From positions 1 to 64,000 of the forward strand of contig DGWD01000021.1 of assembly GCA_002395155.1 (NCBI GenBank): a DNA stretch of 64,000 bases, written 5' to 3'. The notes under the pieces are model-generated. The model was given only the letters and a program-made list of their open reading frames with translations. It was not told where the DNA came from and made no database searches. Position numbers and translations under genes: made by a program. Below are positions 43,321 to 52,839 of this stretch, piece after piece (positions within the stretch are counted from its first letter, which is position 1; every line of letters starts with the position of its first letter). The stretch is from Treponema sp. UBA4267 (GTDB taxonomy: Bacteria > Spirochaetota > Spirochaetia > Treponematales > Treponemataceae).

Positions 43321-44466
43321 CTATTCCAATTTAGAAAGATTAATCAGCTCAGCTTCTTTTGGAGGATTTTCAAGTTCAAGGTACTGCTTAAGCAATTCCT
43401 TCTGTTTTGAAGAAAGATGACTTGGAGTTTTTACAATAACCTTTACATACAAATCGCCCTTACGACCAGAACCAGAAAGTGGTACACCTTCTCCCTTAAT
43501 TCTAAGAAGTTTTCCACTAGAAGTTCCTTCTGGAATCTTAATAGCAATCTTTTTTCCATCAAGAGCAGAAATGCTAATCTCGCAACCAAGAGCGGCCTGA
43601 GCAATGGAAATAGGAACAGCACAATACAAATCTGAACCTTCGCGTTCAAATAATGGATGTGAATCAACATGTAATACAACTACTAAGTCTCCAGCTGGTC
43701 CACCATTTTCTCCTGCATCACCTAAACCACGGAGAACAAGACGTTTTCCATCATCAACACCTGCTGGAATTTTAAGAGAAACTGTCTTTGATTTTTCTAC
43801 AAGACCACTTCCACGGCAAGTTGCACAAGGCTTATCAATAACAGTTCCACGTCCTCCACACTTTGGACAAGTCTGCTGGATAGAGAAGAAACCATTTCCC
43901 TGACGAACCTGTCCCATTCCATTACAAGTTGGACAAGTCTTACGAGAAGAACCTGCAGCTCCACCACTTCCATTACAAGAAGGACAAACTTCGTTATGCT
44001 TAAAACTTATATCAGCTTCAGTTCCGTATACTGCATCTTTAAATTTAATATGAAGATCATATCTTAAGCTGGCTCCAGATACAGGACCTCTTCTTGATCT
44101 TGAAGAAGAACCTCCAGAGAAACCACCGCCAAAAATACTATCGAAAATATCTGAGAAGCCACCGCCGGCACCACCGAACAAGTCGCTGAAGTCATGGAAG
44201 GCATGAGAATAGCCTGCACCACCACCGCCTGCAGCACCGTCAAGACCTGCAAAACCATATTGATCATAAATTGGGCGCTTCTTTTCATCCGAAAGAACTT
44301 CGTAAGCTTCTGTTGCTTCTCGGAATTTTTCTTCAGCTTCTTTATCGCCAGGGTTTCTATCTGGGTGATACTTAATAGCAAGTTTACGGTAAGCCTTTTT
44401 AATTGCTTCCTGATCAGCTGATTTGTCAACACCTAATACTTCATAATAATCGCGTTTTGCTGCCAT
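43321..44466 (-). CDS. dnaJ: chaperone DnaJ
   Basis: The J-domain co-chaperone of DnaK, 381 residues. The J domain has HPDRNPGD (~residues 33-40), followed by a Gly/Phe-rich region (~75-125). Four zinc-finger repeats are CPSCNGSG, CPTCNGMG, CPKCGGRG and CATCRGSG, then the two substrate-binding beta domains. It is complete type I DnaJ. It follows dnaK, with a terminator hairpin between them. Confidence 0.97.
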   Translation of the reverse strand: MAAKRDYYEVLGVDKSADQEAIKKAYRKLAIKYHPDRNPGDKEAEEKFREATEAYEVLSDEKKRPIYDQYGFAGLDGAAGGGGAGYSHAFHDFSDLFGGAGGGFSDIFDSIFGGGFSGGSSSRSRRGPVSGASLRYDLHIKFKDAVYGTEADISFKHNEVCPSCNGSGGAAGSSRKTCPTCNGMGQVRQGNGFFSIQQTCPKCGGRGTVIDKPCATCRGSGLVEKSKTVSLKIPAGVDDGKRLVLRGLGDAGENGGPAGDLVVVLHVDSHPLFEREGSDLYCAVPISIAQAALGCEISISALDGKKIAIKIPEGTSSGKLLRIKGEGVPLSGSGRKGDLYVKVIVKTPSHLSSKQKELLKQYLELENPPKEAELINLSKLE

Positions 44467-44509
44467 TTTCTATATCCGTTTAATCAAAAATAAATTAAGT
44501 TAATCTATC

Positions 44510-44544
44510 AAAAAAACGCCCTGTCTTCAACAACAGAGCGTTTT
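44510..44544 (-). terminator. terminator between dnaK and dnaJ
   Basis: On the minus strand AAAACGCTCTGT pairs with ACAGGGCGTTTT (one mismatch) and ends in seven T. It lies 28 bases after dnaK and should lower dnaJ transcription relative to dnaK. Confidence 0.85.
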
Positions 44545-44571
44545 CAATTTAAGATAATCTAATATGCTTTA

Positions 44572-46533
44572 TTAGTCGTTATCCTTTACTTCGTATTCAA
44601 CATCATCTGCTGAATCTTTGTTGAAGCCTGACTTCTTTTCTTCAGATTCGCCAGCAGAACCTGCAGCATTTGGATCAGCTTGAGGACCAGCTTCAGCACC
44701 TGGCTGAGCTCCCTGAGCACCCTGCTGCTTGTAAAGTTCTTCTGCAATCTTGTAAGAAGCATTCTTCAATTCTTCTGTCTTAGCTTTGATGTCTGCAACA
44801 TTTTCGCTCTGTAAAGCCTGTTTCAAAGCTGCAATAGCATCTTCAACTTTCTGCTTTTCTGCACCATCAATCTTGTCTCCAAGATCTTTGATAGACTTTT
44901 CTGTAGCATAAATCAAGCTATCAGCTTCGTTCTTTGCATCAACAGCTTCTCTCTTTTCTTTATCAGCGGCAGCATTTGCTTCTGCATCTTTTACCATGCG
45001 GTTGATTTCTTCTTCGCTCAATCCTGAAGAAGAAGTAATCTGGATGTGCTGTTCCTTACCAGTTCCAAGATCCTTTGCAGATACATGAACAATACCGTTT
45101 GCATCGATATCGAATGTAACTTCAATCTGTGGAACACCACGAGGAGCGGCTGGAATACCTACAAGGTCAAAGTTTCCAAGAGTACGGTTCTGAGCAGCCA
45201 TTTCACGTTCACCCTGGAGTACGTGAATTGATACAGCAGTCTGTCCATCAGCAGCTGTAGAGAAGATCTGGCTCTTCTTTGTAGGAATTGTTGTATTTCT
45301 TGGGATGAGTTTTGTCATAACTCCACCCATTGTTTCAATACCAAGTGAAAGAGGTGTTACATCAAGAAGGAGAACATCTTTTACATCACCCTGGAGTACA
45401 CCACCCTGAATTGCAGCACCAATTGCAACTGCTTCATCTGGGTTTACTGCACGAGAACCTTCTTTTCCGAAGATTGCCTTAACAACGTCCTGTACTTTTG
45501 GCATACGAGAAGAACCACCAACGAGGAGTACTTCATCAATCTTATCAGCAGTAAGACCTGCATCTGCCAAAGCCTTACGACAAGGTTCCTTTGTTCTTTC
45601 GAACAAGTCATCTGTCATCTGTTCAAACTGTGCACGAGTCAAAGACTTCTGCAAGTGTTTTGGACCTGTTGCATCAGCTGTAATAAATGGAAGGTTGATA
45701 TCTGCAGTTGTCTGGTTAGACAAAGAAATCTTTGCATTTTCAGCTGCTTCACGAAGACGCTGCATAGCCATTGGATCACCAGAAAGGTCAATTCCTGTAT
45801 CCTTTTTGAATTCAGCAATAAGCCAGTTTACAATTGCACGGTCCCAGTCATCTCCACCAAGGTGTGTATCACCATTTGTAGATTTAACTTCGAATACACC
45901 GTCAGCCAATTCAAGAATAGAAATATCGAATGTACCACCACCAAGATCATATACAGCGATTGTCTTTTCTTTGTCCTGATCCTGTTTGAAACCGAAAGCC
46001 AAAGCAGCAGCTGTTGGTTCGTTAATAATACGCTGAACGTTCAATCCGGCAATTTTACCAGCATCTTTAGTAGCCTGACGCTGAGAGTCATTGAAGTAAG
46101 CAGGAACTGTAATTACAGCATCTGTAACTTCTGCTCCAAGATAGTCTTCTGCAGTTTTCTTCATTTTCTGAAGAATGAATGCTGAAATTTCCTGTGGTGA
46201 ATACTGTTTCTTTGATCCGTTATCTTCAACTTCAACACGACAGTCTGCACCATTATCAATTACTTTATAAGGAAGCTTTGTTGCTTCTCCCTGAAGTTCA
46301 GAAAATCTATGTCCAATAAGACGTTTTACTGAATAAACTGTGTTCTTTGGATTTGTAACCATCTGACGTTTTGCAGATGCACCAACAATACGATCTCCCT
46401 GAGATGTAAAACCAACGATAGAAGGAGTTGTACGTCCACCTTCAGAATTCTGAATTACAACTGGCTCTCCATTTTCCATTACAGATACACAAGAGTTTGT
46501 TGTTCCTAAGTCAATACCTATAATCTTACCCAT
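44572..46533 (-). CDS. dnaK: chaperone DnaK (Hsp70)
   Basis: The Hsp70 chaperone, 653 residues from MGKIIGIDLGTTNSC. The ATPase motifs are IDLGTTNSC, AVYDLGGGTFD and VGGSSRMPKV. The substrate-binding domain follows (VLLLDVTPLSLG). The C-terminal tail is rich in Gln, Ala and Gly and ends DVEYEVKDND. The frame extends 24 codons upstream to 46605, but those codons lie in the intergenic hairpin, and AGCGAGGT precedes 46533. It forms an operon with grpE. Confidence 0.98.
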   Translation of the reverse strand: MGKIIGIDLGTTNSCVSVMENGEPVVIQNSEGGRTTPSIVGFTSQGDRIVGASAKRQMVTNPKNTVYSVKRLIGHRFSELQGEATKLPYKVIDNGADCRVEVEDNGSKKQYSPQEISAFILQKMKKTAEDYLGAEVTDAVITVPAYFNDSQRQATKDAGKIAGLNVQRIINEPTAAALAFGFKQDQDKEKTIAVYDLGGGTFDISILELADGVFEVKSTNGDTHLGGDDWDRAIVNWLIAEFKKDTGIDLSGDPMAMQRLREAAENAKISLSNQTTADINLPFITADATGPKHLQKSLTRAQFEQMTDDLFERTKEPCRKALADAGLTADKIDEVLLVGGSSRMPKVQDVVKAIFGKEGSRAVNPDEAVAIGAAIQGGVLQGDVKDVLLLDVTPLSLGIETMGGVMTKLIPRNTTIPTKKSQIFSTAADGQTAVSIHVLQGEREMAAQNRTLGNFDLVGIPAAPRGVPQIEVTFDIDANGIVHVSAKDLGTGKEQHIQITSSSGLSEEEINRMVKDAEANAAADKEKREAVDAKNEADSLIYATEKSIKDLGDKIDGAEKQKVEDAIAALKQALQSENVADIKAKTEELKNASYKIAEELYKQQGAQGAQPGAEAGPQADPNAAGSAGESEEKKSGFNKDSADDVEYEVKDND

Positions 46534-46575
46534 TTTATATACCTCGCTTTCTAATTTACTACACTGAATATTCTG

Positions 46576-46626
46576 CGAGTTTTGCTTGCAAAACTCGTGT
46601 TTCAAAATAGCTTGCTATTTTGAAAC
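46576..46626 (-). other. two tandem hairpins between grpE and dnaK
   Basis: Hairpin 1 (46599-46626): GTTTCAAAATAG and CTATTTTGAAAC pair perfectly over 12 bp with loop CAAG. Its 5' arm is the last codons and stop of grpE. Hairpin 2 (46576-46597): CGAGTTTTGC and GCAAAACTCG. Neither has a T run, so RNA processing or stability is more likely than termination. Confidence 0.75.
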
Positions 46627-47238
46627 TGGTACTTTTACCATAACCTTCGCATGTCTAATAACTTTATCCTTAAGTTTGTAGCCCTTAAGATAAACCTGTT
46701 CCAAGGTCTGTTTCTTTGCCTTTTCATCTTCAACACGGCCAATTGCTTCATGTTCATCTGGATTGAAGTCATCGCCTTCTTTTCCATAAGCAACAAGGCC
46801 ATATTTGTCTTCAAGCATTTTTACAAGACCCTTGTTAATCATCTTGATACCATCTGCAATTGATTTAGCATCTTTTGCATCCTTTGCCGCATCAAGAGTA
46901 CGGTCAAAGTTATCAAGACTATCAAGCAAGTCACCCAGCAAAGAAGCATTAGCATAAGCAACAGCTTCATCCTTCTGCTGCATCATCCTTTTACGCCAGT
47001 TGTCATTTTCAGCAGCCTTATAAAGTGCCTGGCTCTTCAAATCTGCAATTTCTTTTTCAAGCTCGGCAATTCTTTCTTCTGGAGTTACTTCTTTTGCTTC
47101 TTCAGATTTTTCTTCTGTAGAATCTCCATTTGAAGCTGCCTCTTGAGCCTGAGTCTCAGAATTTTCTGAATCATCAGATTCTGTCTGAGATTTTGTTTCT
47201 TCAGTCTGATCTTCAGCCTTTTCTTTCTCGTCAGCCAT
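46615..47238 (-). CDS. grpE: nucleotide exchange factor GrpE
   Basis: The ADP-release factor of DnaK, 207 residues. An acidic low-complexity N-terminus (~1-60) precedes a long coiled coil and the beta domain with FNPDEHEAIGRVED and the C-terminal KGYKLKDKVIRHAKVMV. It is first in the grpE-dnaK order seen in spirochaetes. No hrcA gene or CIRCE palindrome is visible upstream. A possible promoter at 47291-47320 on the minus strand (TTGACG, 18, TAATTT) is modest. Confidence 0.95.
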   Translation of the reverse strand: MADEKEKAEDQTEETKSQTESDDSENSETQAQEAASNGDSTEEKSEEAKEVTPEERIAELEKEIADLKSQALYKAAENDNWRKRMMQQKDEAVAYANASLLGDLLDSLDNFDRTLDAAKDAKDAKSIADGIKMINKGLVKMLEDKYGLVAYGKEGDDFNPDEHEAIGRVEDEKAKKQTLEQVYLKGYKLKDKVIRHAKVMVKVPVSK

Positions 47239-47423
47239 TAAATAAACACCTCAAAACCACAATTATCATTGTTTTTCTTTATCAAGTTTAAAATTACTGA
47301 TTTGGACATAAATTCGTCAACAAATTTCTTAAAAAAAAATACAAATTTTATTAAGTAATATTATAATAAATAGAAAAAACTCTACCTATATTTTGTTCAA
47401 TTGAAACATCTCAGGAGAAACTA

Positions 47424-49241
47424 ATGATTAATTCTATTGAAAACGGAAAGGTAAAACTTTTACCAGGCATATTTACAGAACGTGTAAACTTAAATCGTAA
47501 ATATTTAATGAGTTTAGACCCTCAATGCCTTTTACAGAACTTTTATTGGGAAGCAGGCGTAGTAATTCCAGGCCTACAGATAATTGAAGATCCTTCCAAA
47601 GCAAATATTCATTGGGGTTGGGAAGCTCCTACCTGCCAGCTTAGAGGACACTTTTTGGGACACTGGCTTTCTGCCGCATCTATGCTGGTTGCAATAAATG
47701 ATGATGCAGAACTAAAGGCAAAAGTAAACCTGATAATAGAAGAATTAGACCGTTGCCAGAAATTAAACGGAGGAAAATGGATTGGTCCTTTCCCAGAAAA
47801 ATATTTTACAAAGCTGGAAAAAAAAGAATACATATGGTCTCCACAATACACAATGCATAAGTTGATTATGGGACTGATTGATGCCAATAAATACGCAGGA
47901 AACCGAAAGGCCCTTACAATTTTAAACAATCTTGCAGACTGGTATATAAAATGGACAGATAAAGTTCTGAAGAGTGATAATCCTGCTGCCATCTACAAAG
48001 GGGAACAAGGCGGAATGATTGAAGTATGGGAAGAACTTTTCCGCCTTACAAACAAACCTAAGTATCAGACTCTTGCAGAACGTTATTCAAATCCTTCAAT
48101 TTTTGATGATTTACTCAAGGGCAAAGATCCGCTGACAAATAACCACCAGAACGCCAGCATTCCTTTTATTCACGGAGCTGCAAAACTCTACGAAGTAACT
48201 GGTGATAAAAAATATCTGGATATTCTGGAAAGATTCTGGAAATGTGCTGTTATAGACCGCGAGTCCTACTGTACAGGTGGCCAGGGAGCCGGTGAATTCT
48301 GGACACCACCTCATCAGGCTGGTTCTTACATTGGTGAAAGAAACCAAGAATTCTGTACGGTCTACAATATGGTCAGAGTTGCAGATTACCTCTTCCGCTT
48401 TACAGGAAACGCAAGCTATCTGGATTATATTGAAAAGAACCTTTACAACGGATTTTTAGCCCAGCAGAATAAAGAAACTGGAATGCCAACTTACTTCCTG
48501 CCAATGAAAGCTGGAAGCATAAAAAAATGGGGAAGTCCAACAAAAGACTTTTGGTGCTGTCACGGAACAATGGTACAGGCTCAAACACTTTATCCTAGTT
48601 TATGCTACTACCAGGCAGAAGATGAAGACCACATTTATGTAAGCCAGTACATTCCTTCTGAAGGAAACTTTACAATTGGAGAAGACAAGGTCACAATTAC
48701 ACAAACTATTGCAATGAAATACTACAACGACACTGCCTTTTTTGATGATTCAGATAAGGGGCAGGATTCCCGCTGGCTTATTAAGTTCCATGTTCAGGGT
48801 AACAGCGAATTTACTTTATCACTTCGCATTCCTTCTTGGATTGCCGGTAAACCTACTGTAACTGTAAATGGAAACGAAATTGATGTTCCAGGAAACTGCG
48901 ACAAATGCGGATTCCTAAACATTAAGAAGACCTGGAAAGATGAAGAAGTTGTCGTTTATCTGAATGCAGCTCTTACAGAAGTAAGTCTTTCGGATATTCC
49001 AGAAAAGGCCGCTGTTATGGAAGGTCCAATTGTTTTGGCTGGTATTTCTGATAATGATTACGGATTAAAAGCTCCAACAGGCATTCCTTCAGTTCTGCGC
49101 CAGGCAAAGGAACACACTTATACAAATTTCCCTTGGCAGCAGTCTACCTACAGAACAATTTCTCAGGAAAGAGAAACAACTTTTGTGCCTTTGTATGAAA
49201 TTACAAACGAAAAATACACTCTTTACTGGACAAAAAAATAA
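47424..49241 (+). CDS. glycoside hydrolase family 127 protein (DUF1680)
   Basis: A 605-residue cytoplasmic enzyme of the GH127/DUF1680 family, whose known members are beta-L-arabinofuranosidases with a zinc-bound cysteine nucleophile. The family's Zn/catalytic set is visible as Glu309 and Cys311 in NQEFCTVYN and Cys378-Cys379 in FWCCHGT. LRGHFLGHWLSA and CTGGQGAGE are also typical. An (alpha/alpha)6 barrel is expected up to ~400, then beta domains. There is no signal peptide. It is a single gene with AGGAG before the ATG. It fits plant cell-wall sugar use. Substrate specificity is not provable from sequence. Confidence 0.9.
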   Translation: MINSIENGKVKLLPGIFTERVNLNRKYLMSLDPQCLLQNFYWEAGVVIPGLQIIEDPSKANIHWGWEAPTCQLRGHFLGHWLSAASMLVAINDDAELKAKVNLIIEELDRCQKLNGGKWIGPFPEKYFTKLEKKEYIWSPQYTMHKLIMGLIDANKYAGNRKALTILNNLADWYIKWTDKVLKSDNPAAIYKGEQGGMIEVWEELFRLTNKPKYQTLAERYSNPSIFDDLLKGKDPLTNNHQNASIPFIHGAAKLYEVTGDKKYLDILERFWKCAVIDRESYCTGGQGAGEFWTPPHQAGSYIGERNQEFCTVYNMVRVADYLFRFTGNASYLDYIEKNLYNGFLAQQNKETGMPTYFLPMKAGSIKKWGSPTKDFWCCHGTMVQAQTLYPSLCYYQAEDEDHIYVSQYIPSEGNFTIGEDKVTITQTIAMKYYNDTAFFDDSDKGQDSRWLIKFHVQGNSEFTLSLRIPSWIAGKPTVTVNGNEIDVPGNCDKCGFLNIKKTWKDEEVVVYLNAALTEVSLSDIPEKAAVMEGPIVLAGISDNDYGLKAPTGIPSVLRQAKEHTYTNFPWQQSTYRTISQERETTFVPLYEITNEKYTLYWTKK

Positions 49242-50153
49242 TTAATTTTGCTGGAATGGGCATTCAAGTTCTAAACCCATTCCAGCAAAACGGCTTGAAT
49301 GCAGCCAGATTCTTTCAGATTCCTTTCCACCGTATAAAGTATCACCCAAAATTGGTAATCCCCTGTCAGCTAGATGAACCCTAATTTGATGCGTTCTTCC
49401 CGTATAAAGGGTTGCTTCCAGCAAATAGCATTCCTGTCCCGCATGTTTGAGTTTTTTAAGCACCCTAAAGTCAGTTTTGGAATATTGACCACCCTTTGCT
49501 TCATCAAGCCTGCCCCACTTTCCTGCCTGACTTTTTCCGCTTATACGGCCCATAAACATTTCAACTGTAAATTTATATCCCTCTTCTAATTTTTTTTGAC
49601 TTGTAACCAGACACTGATATATTTTGGTAAAGTTGTGGTCGGCAAACATAGCCTGAACTTCTTTATTTACAGCCCGATTTTTTGTAAAAAGAATGATTCC
49701 CGAAGTTTCTCTATCAAGTCTATGCATAATTCCTGCATATGGAGGATTTCGGAGCGAAGGATTTCTGGCCCAAAGATATCTTACCAAGGCATCATGAAGA
49801 TTATCCCGATTACCAACGATAGTTTGTTCAACAGGAAAAAAGGCTGGTTTATTTATAAAAATTAAATCTTCGTTTTCAAAAATAAGGTCTTTATCTGTAA
49901 GCTCATATTTGATGTCGTCGGGCTGTTTTTCGTAGAAGAACTTTTCTTTATCAAAATTTACAAGAATCTTTGACTGGCCCCGTAATTCAAAACTTGGACG
50001 AATTACTGGACGACCGTTTACAGACACACAAGATGCCAGAATTAAACGACGTATTTTTGAGTTGGAACATTCCTGGCCAATTTTAGAAGGAAGTTCAGAT
50101 CGAAGAAAAATATCCAAACGTTGGGTTTGATTTGTAGTAAAAACCAGGTTCAT
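49242..50153 (-). CDS. RluA family pseudouridine synthase
   Basis: A 303-residue RNA pseudouridine synthase. An S4-like N-terminal domain (~residues 10-60) is followed by the catalytic domain, with the nucleophile Asp in MHRLDRETSGIILF. GRTHQIRVHLADRGLPILGD is the second hallmark. The RNA target (23S rRNA or tRNA) cannot be fixed. Its stop abuts the GH127 stop with no gap, and its ATG overlaps the neighbouring gene's stop by one base. Confidence 0.92.
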   Translation of the reverse strand: MNLVFTTNQTQRLDIFLRSELPSKIGQECSNSKIRRLILASCVSVNGRPVIRPSFELRGQSKILVNFDKEKFFYEKQPDDIKYELTDKDLIFENEDLIFINKPAFFPVEQTIVGNRDNLHDALVRYLWARNPSLRNPPYAGIMHRLDRETSGIILFTKNRAVNKEVQAMFADHNFTKIYQCLVTSQKKLEEGYKFTVEMFMGRISGKSQAGKWGRLDEAKGGQYSKTDFRVLKKLKHAGQECYLLEATLYTGRTHQIRVHLADRGLPILGDTLYGGKESERIWLHSSRFAGMGLELECPFQQN

Positions 50154-51154
50154 TATTTTTGATTAGAAAGGACTTGATAATCGGGACCTTCTTCCCCTGC
50201 AAATATTTTAACGTTGCATTCTTCCATTACAACATTTTCATTAAAGGCTTCAAAATCATAAATTTCCTGACTGAACAAATCATCTGGATGGTAAGAAGTT
50301 TTTACGGTAGATTCCTCATTTTCACCAGCAAGACGGGACATAGCACCATTAATTTTTACAACATCTTCCACAAGAGGAATAAGACTGTGCTGCTTTTTCT
50401 CTTCGTACTTTTCGGTAAGAAAAAGAATCTGCATTTTTTCTATATCTTTATGATTTTCTTTTTCAGGAATAAATCCACTCTTAAAATCACAATTATTACA
50501 ACGCTGCCATTCGGCAAAATCTGCAAAAAATCTTGAAGGATAAATGCGAAGAGGTTTTAAAGCCGAAAGAAACCAGGGAACAGCCCGTCCACTTGTATAA
50601 AAAGTTCTACAAGAAAAAGCTAAATCTCTACAGTAACGTATTTCCTGGGCAGAAAAGATTCCGCTCACCCTGGCTTCAGCTGTATCTGAATCCTTTTCGG
50701 TCTGAGGAAAATCTATATGATTAGGATACTGCTGCAAGGCAAAATCAAGCCGATCCATAAAGTTCTTTTGAGTATCACCTTCTACAATTCCATAAGTCAA
50801 AAGAAAACCAAAAACCAGACCATAATCATTTAACAGCCTTGCCTTGTTGGAATAGAATTTTTTATCGAATAAAAGTTTTCCACCCTTACTTGTAGCTTCC
50901 AAAGGAATATCAAAAGAAAGGAAGGCCTGACTGGCAGAAAGAACAATTTCTTTATCTATAACAGAGGCATCAATAAGGATAGAGACAAATACATCTGGAG
51001 CATCTTTTACAATTTTATTAATAAGAGACAGGAGGCGTTTTTTGTCTTTTGACAGAGCAAGATCATTTATAGAAAGCTCAGTAATTCCCTTTTCTGAAAG
51101 ATGAGAAATCTGAGCTTCCAATTCTGTAGCGTTAAACTTATATTCTTTTGCCAT
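50153..51154 (-). CDS. hypothetical protein
   Basis: A 333-residue soluble protein I do not recognise. There is no signal peptide or membrane segment. Visible features are a Leu/Ile-rich N-terminal half with SILIDASVIDKEIV, a central CRDLAFSCRTFYTSG, and CNNCDFKSGF near residue 222. CNNC could bind a metal. It is placed 4 bases after asnA and overlaps the pseudouridine synthase by one base, so it is a real co-transcribed gene. The central portion has a faint flavour of radical SAM accessory proteins, too weak to name. Confidence 0.8.
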   Translation of the reverse strand: MAKEYKFNATELEAQISHLSEKGITELSINDLALSKDKKRLLSLINKIVKDAPDVFVSILIDASVIDKEIVLSASQAFLSFDIPLEATSKGGKLLFDKKFYSNKARLLNDYGLVFGFLLTYGIVEGDTQKNFMDRLDFALQQYPNHIDFPQTEKDSDTAEARVSGIFSAQEIRYCRDLAFSCRTFYTSGRAVPWFLSALKPLRIYPSRFFADFAEWQRCNNCDFKSGFIPEKENHKDIEKMQILFLTEKYEEKKQHSLIPLVEDVVKINGAMSRLAGENEESTVKTSYHPDDLFSQEIYDFEAFNENVVMEECNVKIFAGEEGPDYQVLSNQK

Positions 51155-51158
51155 TTAA

Positions 51159-52190
51159 TTAAAGAAGAGTAATTCCTCTCTTAGCACAGTCCTGTTTGAT
51201 TGATTCAGGCCAAATACTTACCTGAGTTTCTCCAATGTGGGCTTTGCGTAAAAGGAACATGCACAAACGAGACTGGCCAATACCACCACCAAGGGTCTGT
51301 GTTAATTCACCTCTAAGCAAGCGGGCATGGAAATCAAGTTTTTCACGGTCTGTAGCACCACGTTCTTCCAGCTGAGCTTTAAGGCTTTCTGGACTTACAC
51401 GAATACCCATTGATGATAATTCAAAGGCCTGTTCAAGAACTGGGTTCCAAACAAGAATATCTCCGTTCAATCCGCGGTGACCATCTCCAGTTTCAGTAAT
51501 CCAATCATCGTAGTCTGGAGCACGTCCATCGTGAATAGTTCCATCTGGAAGTTTTCCACCAATACCTGTAATAAATACAGCACCATATTCCTTGGCAACT
51601 TTATTTTCGCGTTCCTTTGGACTTAATTTTGGATATTGTTTCTGCAAGTCATCTGCATAAAGAATTTTAATTTCCTTTGGCAAAACAGGTTTTATATCTG
51701 GATAACGGTCATAAAGGAAGAATTCTGTACGCTGAATACAACGGTAAACCTTCTTTACAATTTCATGAAGATAGAAGACTGTTCTGTCTTTTTCATCAAT
51801 TGCCATACACCAGTCCCACTGGTCAACGTAGATGGAATGGATTGGATCCAAATCTTCATCTGGACGAAGGGCATTCATATCTGTATAAATTCCAAAACCA
51901 GGTTCACAACCTAATTCTGTAATCTTAAGACGTTTCCATTTTGCCAAAGACTGAACAATTTCCATTTTTGCATCGTTCATAACCTTTACAGGAAAACTTA
52001 CAGGCCTTTCTACCCCGTTAAGGTCATCGTTAATACCCTTGCCAGCTTCAACAAAAAGTGGAGCTGTAACACGGGAAAGGTTCAATTCAGTTGAAAGTGC
52101 CAGCTGAAAAAAATCTTTAATTGCAACAATTGCATGTTCAGTTTCTCTTGTTCCTAAAATTGATTTATATTTTGCAGGTAATTTAATCAT
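51159..52190 (-). CDS. asnA: aspartate--ammonia ligase
   Basis: Makes asparagine from aspartate and ammonia using ATP. The protein has the class II synthetase-like fold. FVEAGKGINDDLNGVERPVSF is written here only as its core, GINDDLNGVERPV. The sequence IYVDQWDWCMAI and the C-terminal GGGIGQSRLCMFLL are further family marks. The length of 343 residues is usual. It is 19 bases downstream of apt. Confidence 0.96.
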   Translation of the reverse strand: MIKLPAKYKSILGTRETEHAIVAIKDFFQLALSTELNLSRVTAPLFVEAGKGINDDLNGVERPVSFPVKVMNDAKMEIVQSLAKWKRLKITELGCEPGFGIYTDMNALRPDEDLDPIHSIYVDQWDWCMAIDEKDRTVFYLHEIVKKVYRCIQRTEFFLYDRYPDIKPVLPKEIKILYADDLQKQYPKLSPKERENKVAKEYGAVFITGIGGKLPDGTIHDGRAPDYDDWITETGDGHRGLNGDILVWNPVLEQAFELSSMGIRVSPESLKAQLEERGATDREKLDFHARLLRGELTQTLGGGIGQSRLCMFLLRKAHIGETQVSIWPESIKQDCAKRGITLL

Positions 52191-52209
52191 ATCTTTATCC
52201 TTTTATGCC

Positions 52210-52740
52210 TTACTCGCCATCATAATTAATTAAGGTTGTAACTTTGCATGGAGCAAGAACTTTTTCGTAATTCAAGGCAGGAAGTCCAATAACACCAAAG
52301 AAATCACTTACCTTGGCACCCCCCTGCTCAATAAGATTTTTTGCAGCTGCTAAAGTACCACCTGTTGCAATTAAATCATCTACAACAAGAATATTCTGAC
52401 CTTTTTTAATATCTGACTTATGAACTTCTACTGTAGCAGTTCCATATTCCAGGGCATAAGAACATTCGTAAGTATCACCAGGTAACTTACCCTTTTTACG
52501 AATCAAAATTAATGGAATACCAAGTTTTTCTGCAAATGGAGCTGCAAAAATAAAACCACGACTTTCAACACCGGCAACGGCATCAATTTTCTGGTCCTTA
52601 TATTTTTCTACCATCTGTTCAATAACAAACTTCAATGCATCAGGATTTACAAGAACACCTGTAATGTCATAAAAAAGAATTCCTGGTTTTGGAAAATCAG
52701 GAACACGACGAACAGTTTTATCCAACATTTCAAGATTCAT
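52210..52740 (-). CDS. apt: adenine phosphoribosyltransferase
   Basis: Salvages adenine to AMP with PRPP. The PRPP motif is ILVVDDLIATGGTL (~residue 118), and VAGVESRGFIFAAPFA is typical of Apt. It is 176 residues long. It starts the apt-asnA-hypothetical-pseudouridine synthase run. The 99 bases upstream contain a short direct repeat GCGTTCTA (52812-52828) but no clear regulatory element. Confidence 0.95.
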   Translation of the reverse strand: MNLEMLDKTVRRVPDFPKPGILFYDITGVLVNPDALKFVIEQMVEKYKDQKIDAVAGVESRGFIFAAPFAEKLGIPLILIRKKGKLPGDTYECSYALEYGTATVEVHKSDIKKGQNILVVDDLIATGGTLAAAKNLIEQGGAKVSDFFGVIGLPALNYEKVLAPCKVTTLINYDGE

Positions 52741-52839
52741 AAAAGGCCACCTTACTTAATCACCAATAATAAAAATAACTCAAATATTTTAATACTATGA
52801 TTAAGTTAGGGCAAGCGTTCTAGCGTTCTATAGAGACTT

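Noticed and set aside
47239..47423. CIRCE heat-shock operator upstream of grpE
   Set aside because: No TTAGCACTC-N9-GAGTGCTAA palindrome is present in the intergenic region.
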